Positions 26,837-35,832 of a DNA stretch of 64,000 bases are shown piece after piece (position 1 is the stretch's first letter; each line of letters starts with the position of its first letter). Location: NCBI GenBank assembly GCA_963776845.1, contig CAVZOJ010000031.1, forward strand, positions 1-64,000, written 5' to 3'. Under the pieces are notes generated by a model. That model was not told the DNA's origin and searched no databases. It saw only the letters and a program-made list of their open reading frames with translations. Source of the stretch: Roseitranquillus sp963776845. Lineage in GTDB: Bacteria > Pseudomonadota > Alphaproteobacteria > Rhodobacterales > Rhodobacteraceae. The translations under genes and the position numbers were made by a program.

Positions 26837-27340
26837 TCAGATGAGCCCGAGCTCGCGATCGCTCGCCTTTCCGCCGTACTTTTCCGCCTTTGGCCAGGGG
26901 CGCTCCGGCCAGTCCGGCTTGAACACGAAGCTCGACCTCGCTCGCCCCGGGAGCAGCGCGCCATTTCCGGCGCCCTGCGCGTAGTCGTAGTAGAGCTTTA
27001 CGATTTCCTCGTGGCAGACCTGCTGGGCCGCCGGATGCGCGAGGCAGGCTGCGCGCCAGCGCCTCACCCGGTCGTAGTCGGCGTCGGGCGGCAGGTCGAA
27101 GCTCTCGTAGTATTCGAGGAACCAGAAGCGCATGAAGATCGGAGCGAAGACGGTCTCCGAAAGGCCAAAATCGTCGAAGAGGTAGGTGCCCTCCGGGGCT
27201 TGCTCGACCAGGAATTCATTGAGCTCCGCGAACAGCTTCAGCATCCGTTCCCGATGCGCCGGACGAGCATCGGGATCCTGATTCAGGACGAACAGACCGG
27301 AATGTGGTACACGATCGGCTTGGTTCGCATACTCCTCCAA
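26837..27340 (-). pseudogene. Glutathione S-transferase C-terminal domain, N-terminus missing
   Basis: 167 residues of the all-helical GST C-terminal domain: RMLKLFAELNEFLVEQAPE, GTYLFDDFGLSETVFAPIFM then RFWFLEYYESFDLPPDADYD, VRRWRAACLAHPAAQ. The N-terminal thioredoxin fold with the glutathione site is missing; upstream sequence (27341-27450) does not encode it. Probably a truncated gene, although it still has a start codon. Confidence 0.7.
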
Positions 27341-27575
27341 ACGACCTCGCGCTGAGACAGTAGTTGCACGCCCCCTCGCTACCAGCAGGGCCGGCGCTTC
27401 GGAAGACGAACGTTGATCAAACGAAGACGGTCCTGGAGTTCAGCTGATGGGCCGACGGGCGGAAGCGGGCCGTCAGCAATTCGCTAAACCGTTGGCGGGC
27501 GGCACCCAGGGAGGAGCAGGCGCCGCCGCCTTTCCGAACCGGCCCGGGGAGGACGGACCGGCGGAATTCTTGCCC

Positions 27576-27791
27576 TCAGACCCCGTAGGCGGCCTCGCGC
27601 GCGACATGCTGGATCTCGGTGCGATGCAGCCCGAGGTCGGCGAGGTCGCGATCCGAGAGCGCGTTCAATTCGTCGAAGGTGCGGTGACAGACCCGGCGGC
27701 GTGCAGCGCGTGCTTCGAGGAGCTGCTGCAGGGCGGCGAGGCGATGCCGAAGGCGGTCGCCCAGGGAAACATTCGAAAGTGCAAAGGCCAT
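27576..27791 (-). CDS. DUF1127 domain protein
   Basis: 71 residues with GGAGGG upstream. The C-terminal half TFDELNALSDRDLADLGLHR then TEIQHVAREAAYGV is the arginine-rich DUF1127 signature. Such small proteins in alphaproteobacteria bind RNA or affect phosphate, carbon and stress responses; the exact role of this one is unknown. Single-gene unit, intact. Confidence 0.85.
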   Translation of the reverse strand: MAFALSNVSLGDRLRHRLAALQQLLEARAARRRVCHRTFDELNALSDRDLADLGLHRTEIQHVAREAAYGV

Positions 27792-28300
27792 GAGAGCCCT
27801 CCATGATTTGTCTGCGCCGGGTGGTCCCGGCTCCGTCTAGACTGAACTTATGCAAATGCTGCAGGTGCACAATCGCCATGGCGTCAATGCTGCCATGCAG
27901 CGAATGCATCCTCGCAGCGCTCTCAGTGCGTCAGCTTTCGCGATCCCGATGGCCATCTCCTGGAGCTTGCGAACCGGGACCGTGGAAGGGATGCTGACCG
28001 CGGCGGCGTCGATCGGCTCGTCAAGGAAAATCGTCCAAGCGTGACACCGGGAAGGCGTGACATAGCCGGGGATCGGGCCTAGGTTTTGGGCAAGCTCGCA
28101 AGAGGCGTGAGCGGGGAGACGATGCGAAGGTCCGAGGTTTATGATCGGTTGCTAAACCACTGAACGTATTCGCGGGTCCTTCCTGCAGGGAACTGCATTC
28201 GGGGGGGCGCAGCGCGGCGCTTTCCCAGTGACGCCGACGAAAACACCCGTTTCGTTTCGCTCTCGCCGCAGAGCCAAGTAATGCAGGGGTTCAGGGCGCT
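27792..28300. other. Intergenic stretch left of the IS256 element
   Basis: Promoter region of the DUF1127 gene at the left. I see no supportable coding sequence, although 28130-28300 once joined the sequence now starting at 30509, before the IS256 insertion. Confidence 0.4.
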
Positions 28301-28764
28301 GCTGATCGGATGCTGTCCCGTGAAGTGGTGTAGCTGGCGCTGATCGTCACCGTGTTGCTCGGTGCGGGCCTGCCTGATCAGGCAGCCATGATCGGCAGCT
28401 GATGACGAGATCATCCTTCATCGGCGCGATCGTTTCCAGCGTCATGTACCCGGCGCGCTGGACGGCCCACTCGTCGTTGCATTGGAGGAGCAGCGCGCCG
28501 ACGAGACGCTCGATGGCGTCGTCGTTGGGGAAGATGCCGACGACGTCGGTGCGCCGCTTGATCTCGCCATTGAGACGCTCGATCGGAGTCGTCGAGGGCA
28601 ACTTGATCCGGTGCTCCTTGGGGAAGGACATGTAGGCGAGCACGTCGTGCTCGGCCTCGTTCATGATCGTGGCGAGCTGGTCGGCGACGGCGCGCCACTG
28701 GGCGCTGGCGGCCTCGGCGGTGTCCTGGGCGAAGGCAGTGGCGATGAAGGCGGAGACGACCCGC

Positions 28765-29652
28765 CGACCCCGACGCGAGCATGGCAACCAATGGCCGCAA
28801 TCGCCGACTGGAGCCGAGCTACAAGCAGCATGACGTCGTCGACGATCAGGTCGGCGTCGTGCTCGACGTCGAGGTCACCAGCGGTGAAGTGAACGAGGGC
28901 GAGCCGTTCCTCGCCCGGATGGACGCGGTGGCCGCGCTGACCGGCACGGCCATCAAGACGGTCACGGCTGACGCCGGATATGCCTATGCCAAGCTCTATG
29001 CCAAGCTCTATGCCGGGCTCGAAGAGCGCGACATCGCCGCGGTGATTCCGGCCAAGGCGGAACCAATCCGCAGCCCGGTCCCGATGCGCCGGTTCCGGTA
29101 TGACGCCCTGAACGACGTGCTGAAATGCCCCCGTGGCAAGAAGCTCAGGGCCGGTCGGGCAATCAAGCACGGACGCTTCTTCACCTCGCGGGCCCGGGAT
29201 TGCCGCGGCTGCGACCTCGCCCGTCTCTGCCTCTCGAAGGGGCGCGTGAACAAGGCCGTCGTGCTCGGCCACGACTATCCGGCCCTCCTACGCGCCCGGC
29301 GTCGGCGCGAGCGATGGTCCGACGAGGACCGGTATCTCTACCAGCGGCATCGCTGGCGCTCGGAGGGCTACCATGGCGAAGCGAAAGCCTGGCATGGCCT
29401 CGCCCGCGCGGTCCGTCGCGGCCTTCGGAACATGCGGATTCAAGCTTTCCTGACGGCCGCGGCAATCAACCTCAAACGGCTGGCCGCCGCCCTGATCATC
29501 TATCTGCTTCCACGCGCTTCAGCTCGCCCGGCGCGCCACATGGTCGCCCTCCGATGCTCCATACCACCTTCGTTTGGCGGGCATGCGTAGCTGAAGTCCG
29601 TCTGCGGCAGAGATTTCGCAGACCTCCATGAGGGGCCTTTCTCAACAGCCCC
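28765..29652 (+). mobile_element. IS1182-family fragment inside the IS256 element
   Basis: The 3' part of an IS1182 element. Its right terminus is visible as TTTCTCAACAGCCCC at 29638-29652 against IS256 coding sequence. The left half of the element is missing: the sequence enters the transposase gene in mid-frame at 28765. Confidence 0.75.
28781..29590 (+). pseudogene. IS1182-family transposase, C-terminal part
   Basis: Joined in frame to preceding codons DPDAS, it reads MATNGRNRRLEPSYKQHDVV, VVLDVEVTSGEVNEGEPFL, TVTADAGYAYAKLYAKLYAG, RARDCRGCDLARLCLS, YLYQRHRWRSEGYHGEAKAW, MRIQAFLTAAAINLKRLA. The DDE core Asp in TADAGYAYAK and the Glu in HRWRSEGYHGEAKA are present, but the N-terminal half with the first Asp is absent. 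YAKL is duplicated by a 12-bp tandem repeat (about 28983-29006). Confidence 0.8.
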
Positions 29653-30563
29653 ACGCGGCAGCGTTGCCAGGTTGCGCTCAGGACCTTGCTCACCGCTGCC
29701 TTGATGCCTTCGTGCGCGTCCGAGATCACCAGCTTCACGCCGCGCAGGCCGCGGCGCGTCAGCTTGCGCGAGGCAACTCGGTCCAGATTGGTTCGGCCTC
29801 GGAGGTGCCGATCTCGAGGCCCAGCACCTCGCGCCGTCCATCGGTGTTCACGCCGACGGCGATGATGACGGCAACCGAGACGATCCGCCCTCCGCGCCGC
29901 ACCTGAGATAGGTGGCGTCGATCCAGAGGTAGGGCCAATGGCCCTCGATCGGGCGCTCGAGGAAGGCCTTCACCTTGCCATCGATCTCCTCGCACAGGCG
30001 GCTGACCTGGCTCTTCGAGATGCCAGACATGCCCATCGCCTTCACCAGCTCGTCGCAGACCGCGTCGAGATGCACTGGACGTAGGCTTCCTGGATCACCG
30101 CGGTCAGCGCCTTCTCCGCCATGCGTCGGGGTTCGAGGAAGCCCGGGAAATAGCTGCCCTTCCTCAGCTTCGGGATGCGCAGCTCGACCGTCCCGGCCCG
30201 GTCTCCCAGTCTCGATCACGGTAGCCGTTGCGCTGCACGCGGCGGGCCGGGATCTTCGCGCCATAGCCCGCGCCGGTCACGGCGCCAACCTCCAGCTCCA
30301 TCAGGCGTTCGGCGGCGAAGCCGATCATCTCGCGCAGCAGATCGGCGTCAGGGGTCTTCTCGACGAAGTCCCGCAGGTTCATCATGTCGACGGTCATCGG
30401 TGGTCTCTCCGGTCCGAGTTGGCGTTAGCAACCAGACCCTACCGGAAAACTGCCGGTGACCACCTCAGCCATCACCTACACCACCAGGTGGGACAGCACC
30501 GCTGATCGCGCCTGAAACGAAACGGCGCTTGGAGGCCATTTCGCTATCTCTGCGACGCGACAC

Positions 30564-31577
30564 TTAGTTCCGCAGCACCATGCAGGCGCCTCCCGCGGCC
30601 CGCAGGCGGTTGCAGAGAGCATCGGCTTCGCTCCGATCCTTCCTGCCGATCTGCGCCAGGTGGAGGGACCGGCGCATGCCGGGCGTTCTGCCATAGGAGT
30701 AAATCACCGTCTCGCCTTCGAGGACCGATGCGTAGCGGTTGCGAAGGCCGACCACACGTCGTTCGGCGCCTTCCCGGGAGATGTTGGAGGTGACGATGAC
30801 GCCCCATGGGGGAAGCGGCTCGCGAAACTCGCGGAGTCGACCGTTCTCTGCGCGAGCGATGCAAGCGCCCTGAAAGCCGGCGTCGCTGTCGAGCGACAGG
30901 TCCAGCTCTCCGGGAGGCGCATCACGCCAGGTCGCTGCCGAGTGACCGGTGATCGCGTAGACGAAGGCGCGCGTCTCGAGCGGCAGGCCGCTCTGGCCGC
31001 CAACGAAGCGCTCCGCCCGAGCCTCGCCGCCGTTGTACGCGACGGCCGCGAGCCCAAGGTTGCCGAAGACGCGGGCCAGTTCGGCGAGGTACTCGGCGGA
31101 GGCGCGCAACGCCTCGGCCGGGTTGAACGCGTCCTCGAGACCGCGCAGCTCCGCGGTCCCAGGCATGAACTGGGCAATGCCCTCGGCGCCCTTCGGGCTG
31201 ACCGCGGAGGCGTCGAAGCGGCTTTCGCGCCAGATCAGGCGAAGGAAGAAGTTGGGATCGAGCGCGTTGGCGCGAGCAACGCCCTCGATCGTCCGGCATA
31301 CGTCGGCAAGGTAGTTCTCGAGCGTGATGCAGTGTGCCCGGTCGTCTGTGCAGCGTATGTTGCCGGCCCGCGCCTCGGGAGGAGGGCGGCGTCGTGGAGT
31401 GAGCGCCGCCAACTCGGCAGGATCATCCTGCGTGATTGCAGGCTCCCGATCGGCAGGAGGTAGCGACACGGCCGGCGCGGACTGGGCTCGGACGCCCGGC
31501 GACGGAGCTGTCGCCATCGCGAGTCCGAGAACGACCGCGCTCGAGAATACCGAAAGCCGAGTCACGCGCGGTAACAT
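30564..31577 (-). CDS. Lytic transglycosylase with C-terminal SPOR domain
   Basis: Periplasmic peptidoglycan-cleaving enzyme. Start taken at MLPRVTRLSVFSSAVVLGLA (31577), a signal peptide ending before QSAPAVS; 31607 is an alternative. The SLT catalytic domain spans about residues 95-220: NFFLRLIWRESRFDASAVSP has the catalytic Glu, followed by GAEGIAQFMPGTAELRGL and GLAAVAYNGGEARAERFV. The C-terminal stretch SYGRTPGMRRSLHLAQIGRK, ADALCNRLRAAGGACMVLR is a SPOR-type peptidoglycan-binding repeat. Intact, despite lying between transposons. Confidence 0.88.
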   Translation of the reverse strand: MLPRVTRLSVFSSAVVLGLAMATAPSPGVRAQSAPAVSLPPADREPAITQDDPAELAALTPRRRPPPEARAGNIRCTDDRAHCITLENYLADVCRTIEGVARANALDPNFFLRLIWRESRFDASAVSPKGAEGIAQFMPGTAELRGLEDAFNPAEALRASAEYLAELARVFGNLGLAAVAYNGGEARAERFVGGQSGLPLETRAFVYAITGHSAATWRDAPPGELDLSLDSDAGFQGACIARAENGRLREFREPLPPWGVIVTSNISREGAERRVVGLRNRYASVLEGETVIYSYGRTPGMRRSLHLAQIGRKDRSEADALCNRLRAAGGACMVLRN

Positions 31578-31649
31578 ACTGGTTCGTGGCGGCTGACTCC
31601 ATCGCACAGGCGGTGATGGCAGAACCCGCAGGAGCTCTGGGGACTCGAA

Positions 31650-32857
31650 TGGACGTCATCGACCTGCCGCTCGGGCAGATCAGTCCCTATGCCCGCAACC
31701 CGCGGCGCAACGAGAAGGCGGTGGCGACGGTCGCCGCCTCGGCTGGCGCCAGCCGATCGTGGTATGGTCGTGCTGGCCGGGCACACGCGGCTGGAGGCGG
31801 CGCGCCAGCTCGGGCTGGAGACGGCGCCGGTGCATGTCGCCAAGGGGCTCACCGAAGCCCAGGCGCGGGCGTTCCGGATCATGGACAATCGCTCGGCCGA
31901 GAACGCCGCTCGGGCTCGAAGCTGGGCGACCTGCTGGAGGCGGACTTTGACCTCGGTCTGACGGGCTTCACCGAGGGCGAGCTCAACGCGCTGCTGAGCG
32001 GGGTCGAGACTGCAACCGCCGACGCGGACGAGGTTCCGGACGCTCCGGAGGACCCGGTCAGCGGGCCCGGCCACCTCTGGGTCCTCGGCGGCCACCGGCT
32101 GCTCTGCGGCGACGCGACGGTCGCAACCGATATCGAGCGGCTGCTCGACGGTTCGAAGGCGAACCTCGTCTTCTGCGATCCGCCGTACAACGTCGACTAC
32201 GCCGGCGGGGTCGGCGCCGAGAAGGCGGGAAAGGACCGGCGGATCAGGAACGACGCCCTCGGCGAGGGCTTCGGCCAGTTCCTCTACGACGCCTGCGTGC
32301 TGATCAACGCGCACACCTCCGGCGCGGTCTACATCTGCATGTCCTCGAGCGAGTTCGACACGCTCAAGGCAGCGCTCACCGAGGCCGGCGGGCACTGGTC
32401 GACCTTCGTCATCTGGGCGAAGGATCGGTTCACCCTCGGTCGGTCGGACGACCAGCGGCAGTACGAGCCGATCCTCTACGGCTGGCCAGAGGGGGCGAAG
32501 CGCCGCTGGTGCGGTGCCCGCGACCAGGGCGACGTCTGGCTGATCGACAGGCCGCAAAAGAACGAGTTGCACCCGACGATGAAGCCGGTGGCCCTGGTCG
32601 AGCGGGCGATCCGCAACTCCAGCCGCATCGGCGACCTCGTGCTCGACCCCTTCGGGGGCAGCGGCACGACGCTCATCGCGGCGGAGACAACCGGCCGCAA
32701 GGCGGCGCTGCTGGAGTTCGACCCGAAGTACGTCGATGTGATCGTGGAGCGTTGGCAGCGGTTCACCGGCAGGTCCCCGGTGCTGGACGGCGACGGCCGC
32801 ACCTTCGCGGAGCTCGCCCAGGAGCGGCGCCCGGATGGTGGGGTCGACGTTGCCTGA
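31650..32857 (+). pseudogene. ParB-domain DNA methyltransferase (phage type), N-terminal domain damaged
   Basis: Two-domain protein of alphaproteobacterial prophages: an N-terminal ParB/Srx-like domain (DVIDLPLGQISPYARNPRRN, then WRQPIVV and VVLAGHTRLEAARQLGLE) and a C-terminal adenine or cytosine-N4 methyltransferase. The methyltransferase half is intact, with DPPY (NLVFCDPPYNVDYAGG) preceding the SAM-binding LDPFGGSGTTLIAAE, the order of beta-class enzymes. The ParB half has lost roughly 10-15 bases at two places (31740-31765) and is shifted again near 31910. Probably part of the same lost prophage as the genes at 25.7-26.8 kb. The target sequence is unknown. Confidence 0.8.
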
Positions 32858-32858
32858 G

Positions 32859-33380
32859 CTATCGGTAGAACTGCAGCCTTCCGATTGCGACGTCGGCGGT
32901 GAAGGCGCGGCCGATCGCGACGATGCCGAGCCTGCGCAGACAGCTCAGATCGAGCGGCGCCTCGATGCGGTGCGGCTCGAAGCTCGCGAAAGGCAGTAGG
33001 ACCGTCCGCCATTCGGGCGTCGCGACGAAGTCGGCGCGGTAGGACTGCCACGGCCGGACGACGTCGGAGGTGCGAAAGTGTAGATTGTAGCGCTCGCCGT
33101 TTCCGAACACGTCCATCGCGATCCCGGTCCAGTGGCTGGCGTCGAGCACGTCGCCGCCCGGAACGAGGTTGAGTGCGATCTGGACGAACCCGCCGTCGTT
33201 CTCGAGCGAGACCTCGCCGCGCAGCCGCAGCGCCGGGCGCCCCACAACCGTCTCGCGCACCATTTCGCCGGCGGAGACGCCGCCCATGACGCGGTCGGCG
33301 ATGAACTCCCAGCGCGTGCCGATCGTCGCGTACGGCGGCTCCTGGTCGAGCGCGTCGATGATGGTCTGCGGGGCCGCCAT
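32859..33380 (-). CDS. CIA30 family protein (NADH:ubiquinone oxidoreductase assembly-like)
   Basis: 173 residues from MAAPQTIIDALDQEP, preceded by GGAGAGAGGA. The beta-sandwich CIA30 fold is recognisable in TRWEFIADRVMGGVSAGEM, VRETVVGRPALRLRGEVSLE, NDGGFVQIALNLVPGG, DASHWTGIAMDVFGNGERYN and the final GIVAIGRAFTADVAIGRLQF. In eukaryotes CIA30 helps build complex I; bacterial members have unknown, probably carbohydrate-related roles. The frame is open upstream and continuous with a broken IS5 transposase, so a read-through fusion is possible, but the internal start is the natural one. Confidence 0.8.
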   Translation of the reverse strand: MAAPQTIIDALDQEPPYATIGTRWEFIADRVMGGVSAGEMVRETVVGRPALRLRGEVSLENDGGFVQIALNLVPGGDVLDASHWTGIAMDVFGNGERYNLHFRTSDVVRPWQSYRADFVATPEWRTVLLPFASFEPHRIEAPLDLSCLRRLGIVAIGRAFTADVAIGRLQFYR

Positions 33381-33479
33381 GGCGTTCCTCTCTCCGGCGG
33401 CACAGATGAGCGCGCCGGAAAGCAGTGACAAGGCGGCACAACGCCTGCCGATTTTGGAGCGGGCGGTCTCTGGACGACC

Positions 33480-34275
33480 TGAGCCTCGTCGGCTGTGCTG
33501 GGAGGCCAGAAGCCATGAAGCAGACGCGGCGATGGTGACCAGCGTCTCCGACGTTTGCACGCTGTACTCGTAGTCCTTGGACATTCCGCGATGCCGGCCG
33601 AGCCATGCGAAGCTGCGCTCGACGATCCAGTTCAGCCCGGCGATCTTGAAGGCCTGCTCCTGACGCTTGACGATCCGCAGGTGCCAGTCGTTCCGATCCT
33701 TCATCTCTCCCGCCAGCGCTTTGCTCTCATAGCCGGCGTCGGCAATCACGGTGTGGATTTTCGGCCAAAGCGGCGCGAGTCCGTCGGTCAGGCCGCGAGC
33801 GGCACGCCGATCGGAGATTCCAGCCGGATCGACGCGGCACGCAATGAGAAAGCCCTGTGTTTCAACGAGCATCTGGCGCTTGCGTCCCTTGATACGCTTG
33901 TGGCCGTCAAAGCCACCCCCCTTTCGGTCGTCTTCACAGACTGGCTGTCCATGATCGCCACCGTAGGATCGGGCCGCCTGCCGGCATGTCGCCGGGCTGC
34001 GCGGTAGAGCGCGCGATGCAATCGGGTCCAGACGCCGTCGAGCCGCCAGCGACGAAAGTACCACCAGATCGTCCCCATGGCGGAAAGTCCTTCGGCAACA
34101 GCCGCCACTGGCAGCCGGTACGCAGCAAGTAGAAGATCTCGTTCACGACCGCTCGCAGGTCCGTCCGCCGCGTCCTCCCACTAGGCCGAGGAGCAGGAAG
34201 ATGTGGCGCGATCAACGCCCTTTGAGCATCGGTCAGGTCGGTCGGATAGACAGGTGGTACAATGGTCTCCCGCGT
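33480..34275 (-). pseudogene. IS5-family transposase, frameshifted
   Basis: N-terminal part VPPVYPTDLTDAQRALIAPH, TDLRAVVNEIFYLLRTGCQW then RLLPKDFPPW (IS5/IS427 group DUF4096), then in another frame GTIWWYFRRWRLDGVWTRLH and TVAIMDSQSVKTTERG (first Asp), then GFDGHKRIKGRKRQMLVETQ, HTVIADAGYESKALAGEM (second Asp), FKIAGLNWIVERSFAWLGRH (Glu). Two shifts, near 34060 and 33925. It inserted into the IS30 gene at its right. At its left the frame runs on without a stop into the CIA30 gene. Confidence 0.85.
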
Positions 34276-34314
34276 TGTTCTCGACGAGAACATGTGCCTG
34301 GACGCCATGGTGGC

Positions 34315-34712
34315 GACTTCTCACACACCCTCTCAGAGTACGCGAAGCGGTAGATCGTCTCGTGCGACACGCGGACCGGATGCCGCTCGAGCCGCATCCG
34401 ACCGGCGATCTGTTCCGGCGACCAACCGGCCTTGAGCCGGTCCACGACGGCAAGCTTCAGTGTCGGGTGCACGACCATCTTTCGATGCACGGCGCGGCGA
34501 CGCTCCGCCATGTCCTGGGCCGCCACCGCATGGTAGCCGTTGAGCTCGGGCAGTTCGACGTCGCGGAAGAAGTTGCGCTTCAGCTCGCGGTAGAGCGTCG
34601 GGGCGTCACGGCCGAGACGCAGCGCGATCTCCTTGACCGGGATCTTCGCCGCGCGCCATTCGGCCAGCCTGCGGCGTTCGTCGAGATCGAGATGAGCATA
34701 TGAACGGGGCAC
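34315..34712 (-). pseudogene. IS30-family transposase, N-terminal part only
   Basis: MPRSYAHLDLDERRRLAEWR, AAKIPVKEIALRLGRDAPTL, then YRELKRNFFRDVELPELNGY is the IS30 N-terminal DNA-binding half; the frame continues to VSHETIYRFAYSE, where the catalytic core would begin, and then meets IS5 sequence. About 130 residues remain of some 320. To the right, 34725-34790 has the element end (inverted TTCTG/CAGAA sequence). Confidence 0.8.
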
Positions 34713-34992
34713 CGATCATCCTCCCATGTAACCTTCTGTTTTGCTGCAGAAGTTGCACTTCGGATGTGAATCCACCCCCTTTGACCCGGCCTTCGGATAA
34801 TGCGGCTCGACCAGCCCGAGCAGCCGCCCCCAAGGCACCACCGCGTCCATCTCCGACAGAAACTGTAGCGCGGCAATCTGGGTGAGCTGAGCGCGACAAC
34901 CTGGATGAGAAGCGGGAGTGTCGCGGCGAGGGGAGCATCGCGGCGACGGGCGCCGCGAGCAAGGTTTTTCGCATCCTGATTGTCGCGGAGCG

Positions 34993-35832
34993 TCAGTCGG
35001 CGAGCGTTTTGGGTGTCGCGCGCGTCGGTGGCCGGCCGGGGCCCTTGCGGCGTTCGACGGCAGTGCGGCGCCGGTAGCTCTCGACGTTGAGCTCGAAGAT
35101 CGTGGCGTGGTGCACGAGACGGTCGACGGCGGCGAGCGTCATGGCGGGATCGGGGAAGATCCGGTTCCACTCTCCGAAGGGCTGGTTGGCGGTGATCAGG
35201 AGGGATCGGCGCTCGTAGCGGGCGCTGATCAGCTCGAAGAGGACGCTGGTCTCGGCCTGGTCCTTGGTGACGTAGGCGAGGTCGTCGAGGATCAGCAGGT
35301 GATACTTGTCGAGCTTGGCGATGGCGGATTCCAGGGCGAGCTCGCGCCGGGCGACCTGAAGCCTCTGCACGAGATCGGTGGTGCGGGTGAAGAGCACGCG
35401 CCAGCCGTTCTCGACGAGACCGAGGCCGATGGCGGCGGCGAGATGAGACTTCCCGCCGCCTGGCGGGCCAAAGACGAGCAAGTTGTCACCCTTCTCGAGC
35501 CAGCTGTCGCCGGCGACGAGCGCCATGACCTGGGCCTTCGACAGCATCGGCACGGCATTGAAGTCGAAGCTGTCGAGGCTCTTGCCGGGCAGCAGGCGCG
35601 CCTCGGCGAGATGGCGCTCGATGCGGCGGCGGGCGCGCTCGGCGATCTCGTGCTCGGCCAGGGCGGCGAGGAAGCGGGCGGCGGGCCGTCGCGGGTCTCG
35701 AACCGATGGCGTCAGCCCTACCTTGTCGGCGCGCTCGGCGAAGCGGGGCCAGATGTGCTTGATGCCCGGCAGGCGCAGGTCGCCGAGCAGGAGGCCGAGG
35801 CGGGCTTCGTCGATCGGGTCCGCCGCGGTCAT
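34993..35832 (-). CDS. istB: IS21 helper ATPase IstB
   Basis: 279-residue AAA+ ATPase that regulates IS21 transposition and target choice, related to DnaC/DnaA. Walker A GPPGGGKSHLAAAIGLGL, Walker B KYHLLILDDLAYVTKDQAE, sensor-type SLLITANQPFGEWNRIFPDP and the arginine finger region TLAAVDRLVHHATIFEL are all intact. It overlaps istA by four bases (ATGA), as is normal for the family. Confidence 0.93.
   Translation of the reverse strand: MTAADPIDEARLGLLLGDLRLPGIKHIWPRFAERADKVGLTPSVRDPRRPAARFLAALAEHEIAERARRRIERHLAEARLLPGKSLDSFDFNAVPMLSKAQVMALVAGDSWLEKGDNLLVFGPPGGGKSHLAAAIGLGLVENGWRVLFTRTTDLVQRLQVARRELALESAIAKLDKYHLLILDDLAYVTKDQAETSVLFELISARYERRSLLITANQPFGEWNRIFPDPAMTLAAVDRLVHHATIFELNVESYRRRTAVERRKGPGRPPTRATPKTLAD

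Larger units (their letters stand above)
28347..30397 (-). pseudogene. IS256-family mutator transposase, split by insertion
   Basis: N-terminal part from MTVDMMNLRDFVEKTPDADL runs leftwards in shifting frames (VTGAGYGAKIPARRVQRNGY, ELRIPKLRKGSYFPGFLEPR, GVNTDGRREVLGLEIG, VKLVISDAHEGIKAAVSKVL, SATWQRCRV) and stops at 29653. The C-terminal part resumes at 28765 with VVSAFIATAFAQDTAEAASA, STTPIERLNGEIKRRTDVVG, IFPNDDAIERLVGALLLQ. Only about 15 residues between the two parts are missing. Several extra frameshifts in the left part show that it was inactive even before or after the insertion. Confidence 0.85.
28309..30500 (-). mobile_element. IS256-family element interrupted by an IS1182 fragment
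   Basis: Ends are inverted repeats G(A/G)TGCTGTCCC ... GTGGTGTAG, 19 of 25 bases alike, at 28309 and 30500. Without the inserted piece the length would be about 1.3 kb, normal for IS256. An IS1182 fragment occupies 28765-29652. Confidence 0.8.
28301..30508. repeat. 8-bp target-site duplication flanking the IS256 element
   Basis: GCTGATCG occurs at 28301-28308 and again at 30501-30508, directly outside the two inverted repeats. Eight bases is the usual IS256 duplication length, which fixes the element ends. Confidence 0.8.

Noticed and set aside
31650..32857. Restriction-modification or phage-defence system around the methyltransferase
   Set aside because: No restriction or partner gene nearby; the ParB-methyltransferase build and DUF6362/RuvC neighbours point to a prophage gene.
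33480..34275. Exact inverted repeats of the IS5 element
   Set aside because: GGTCTC-type sequences at both sides turned out to be in the same direction, so I could not define its ends.
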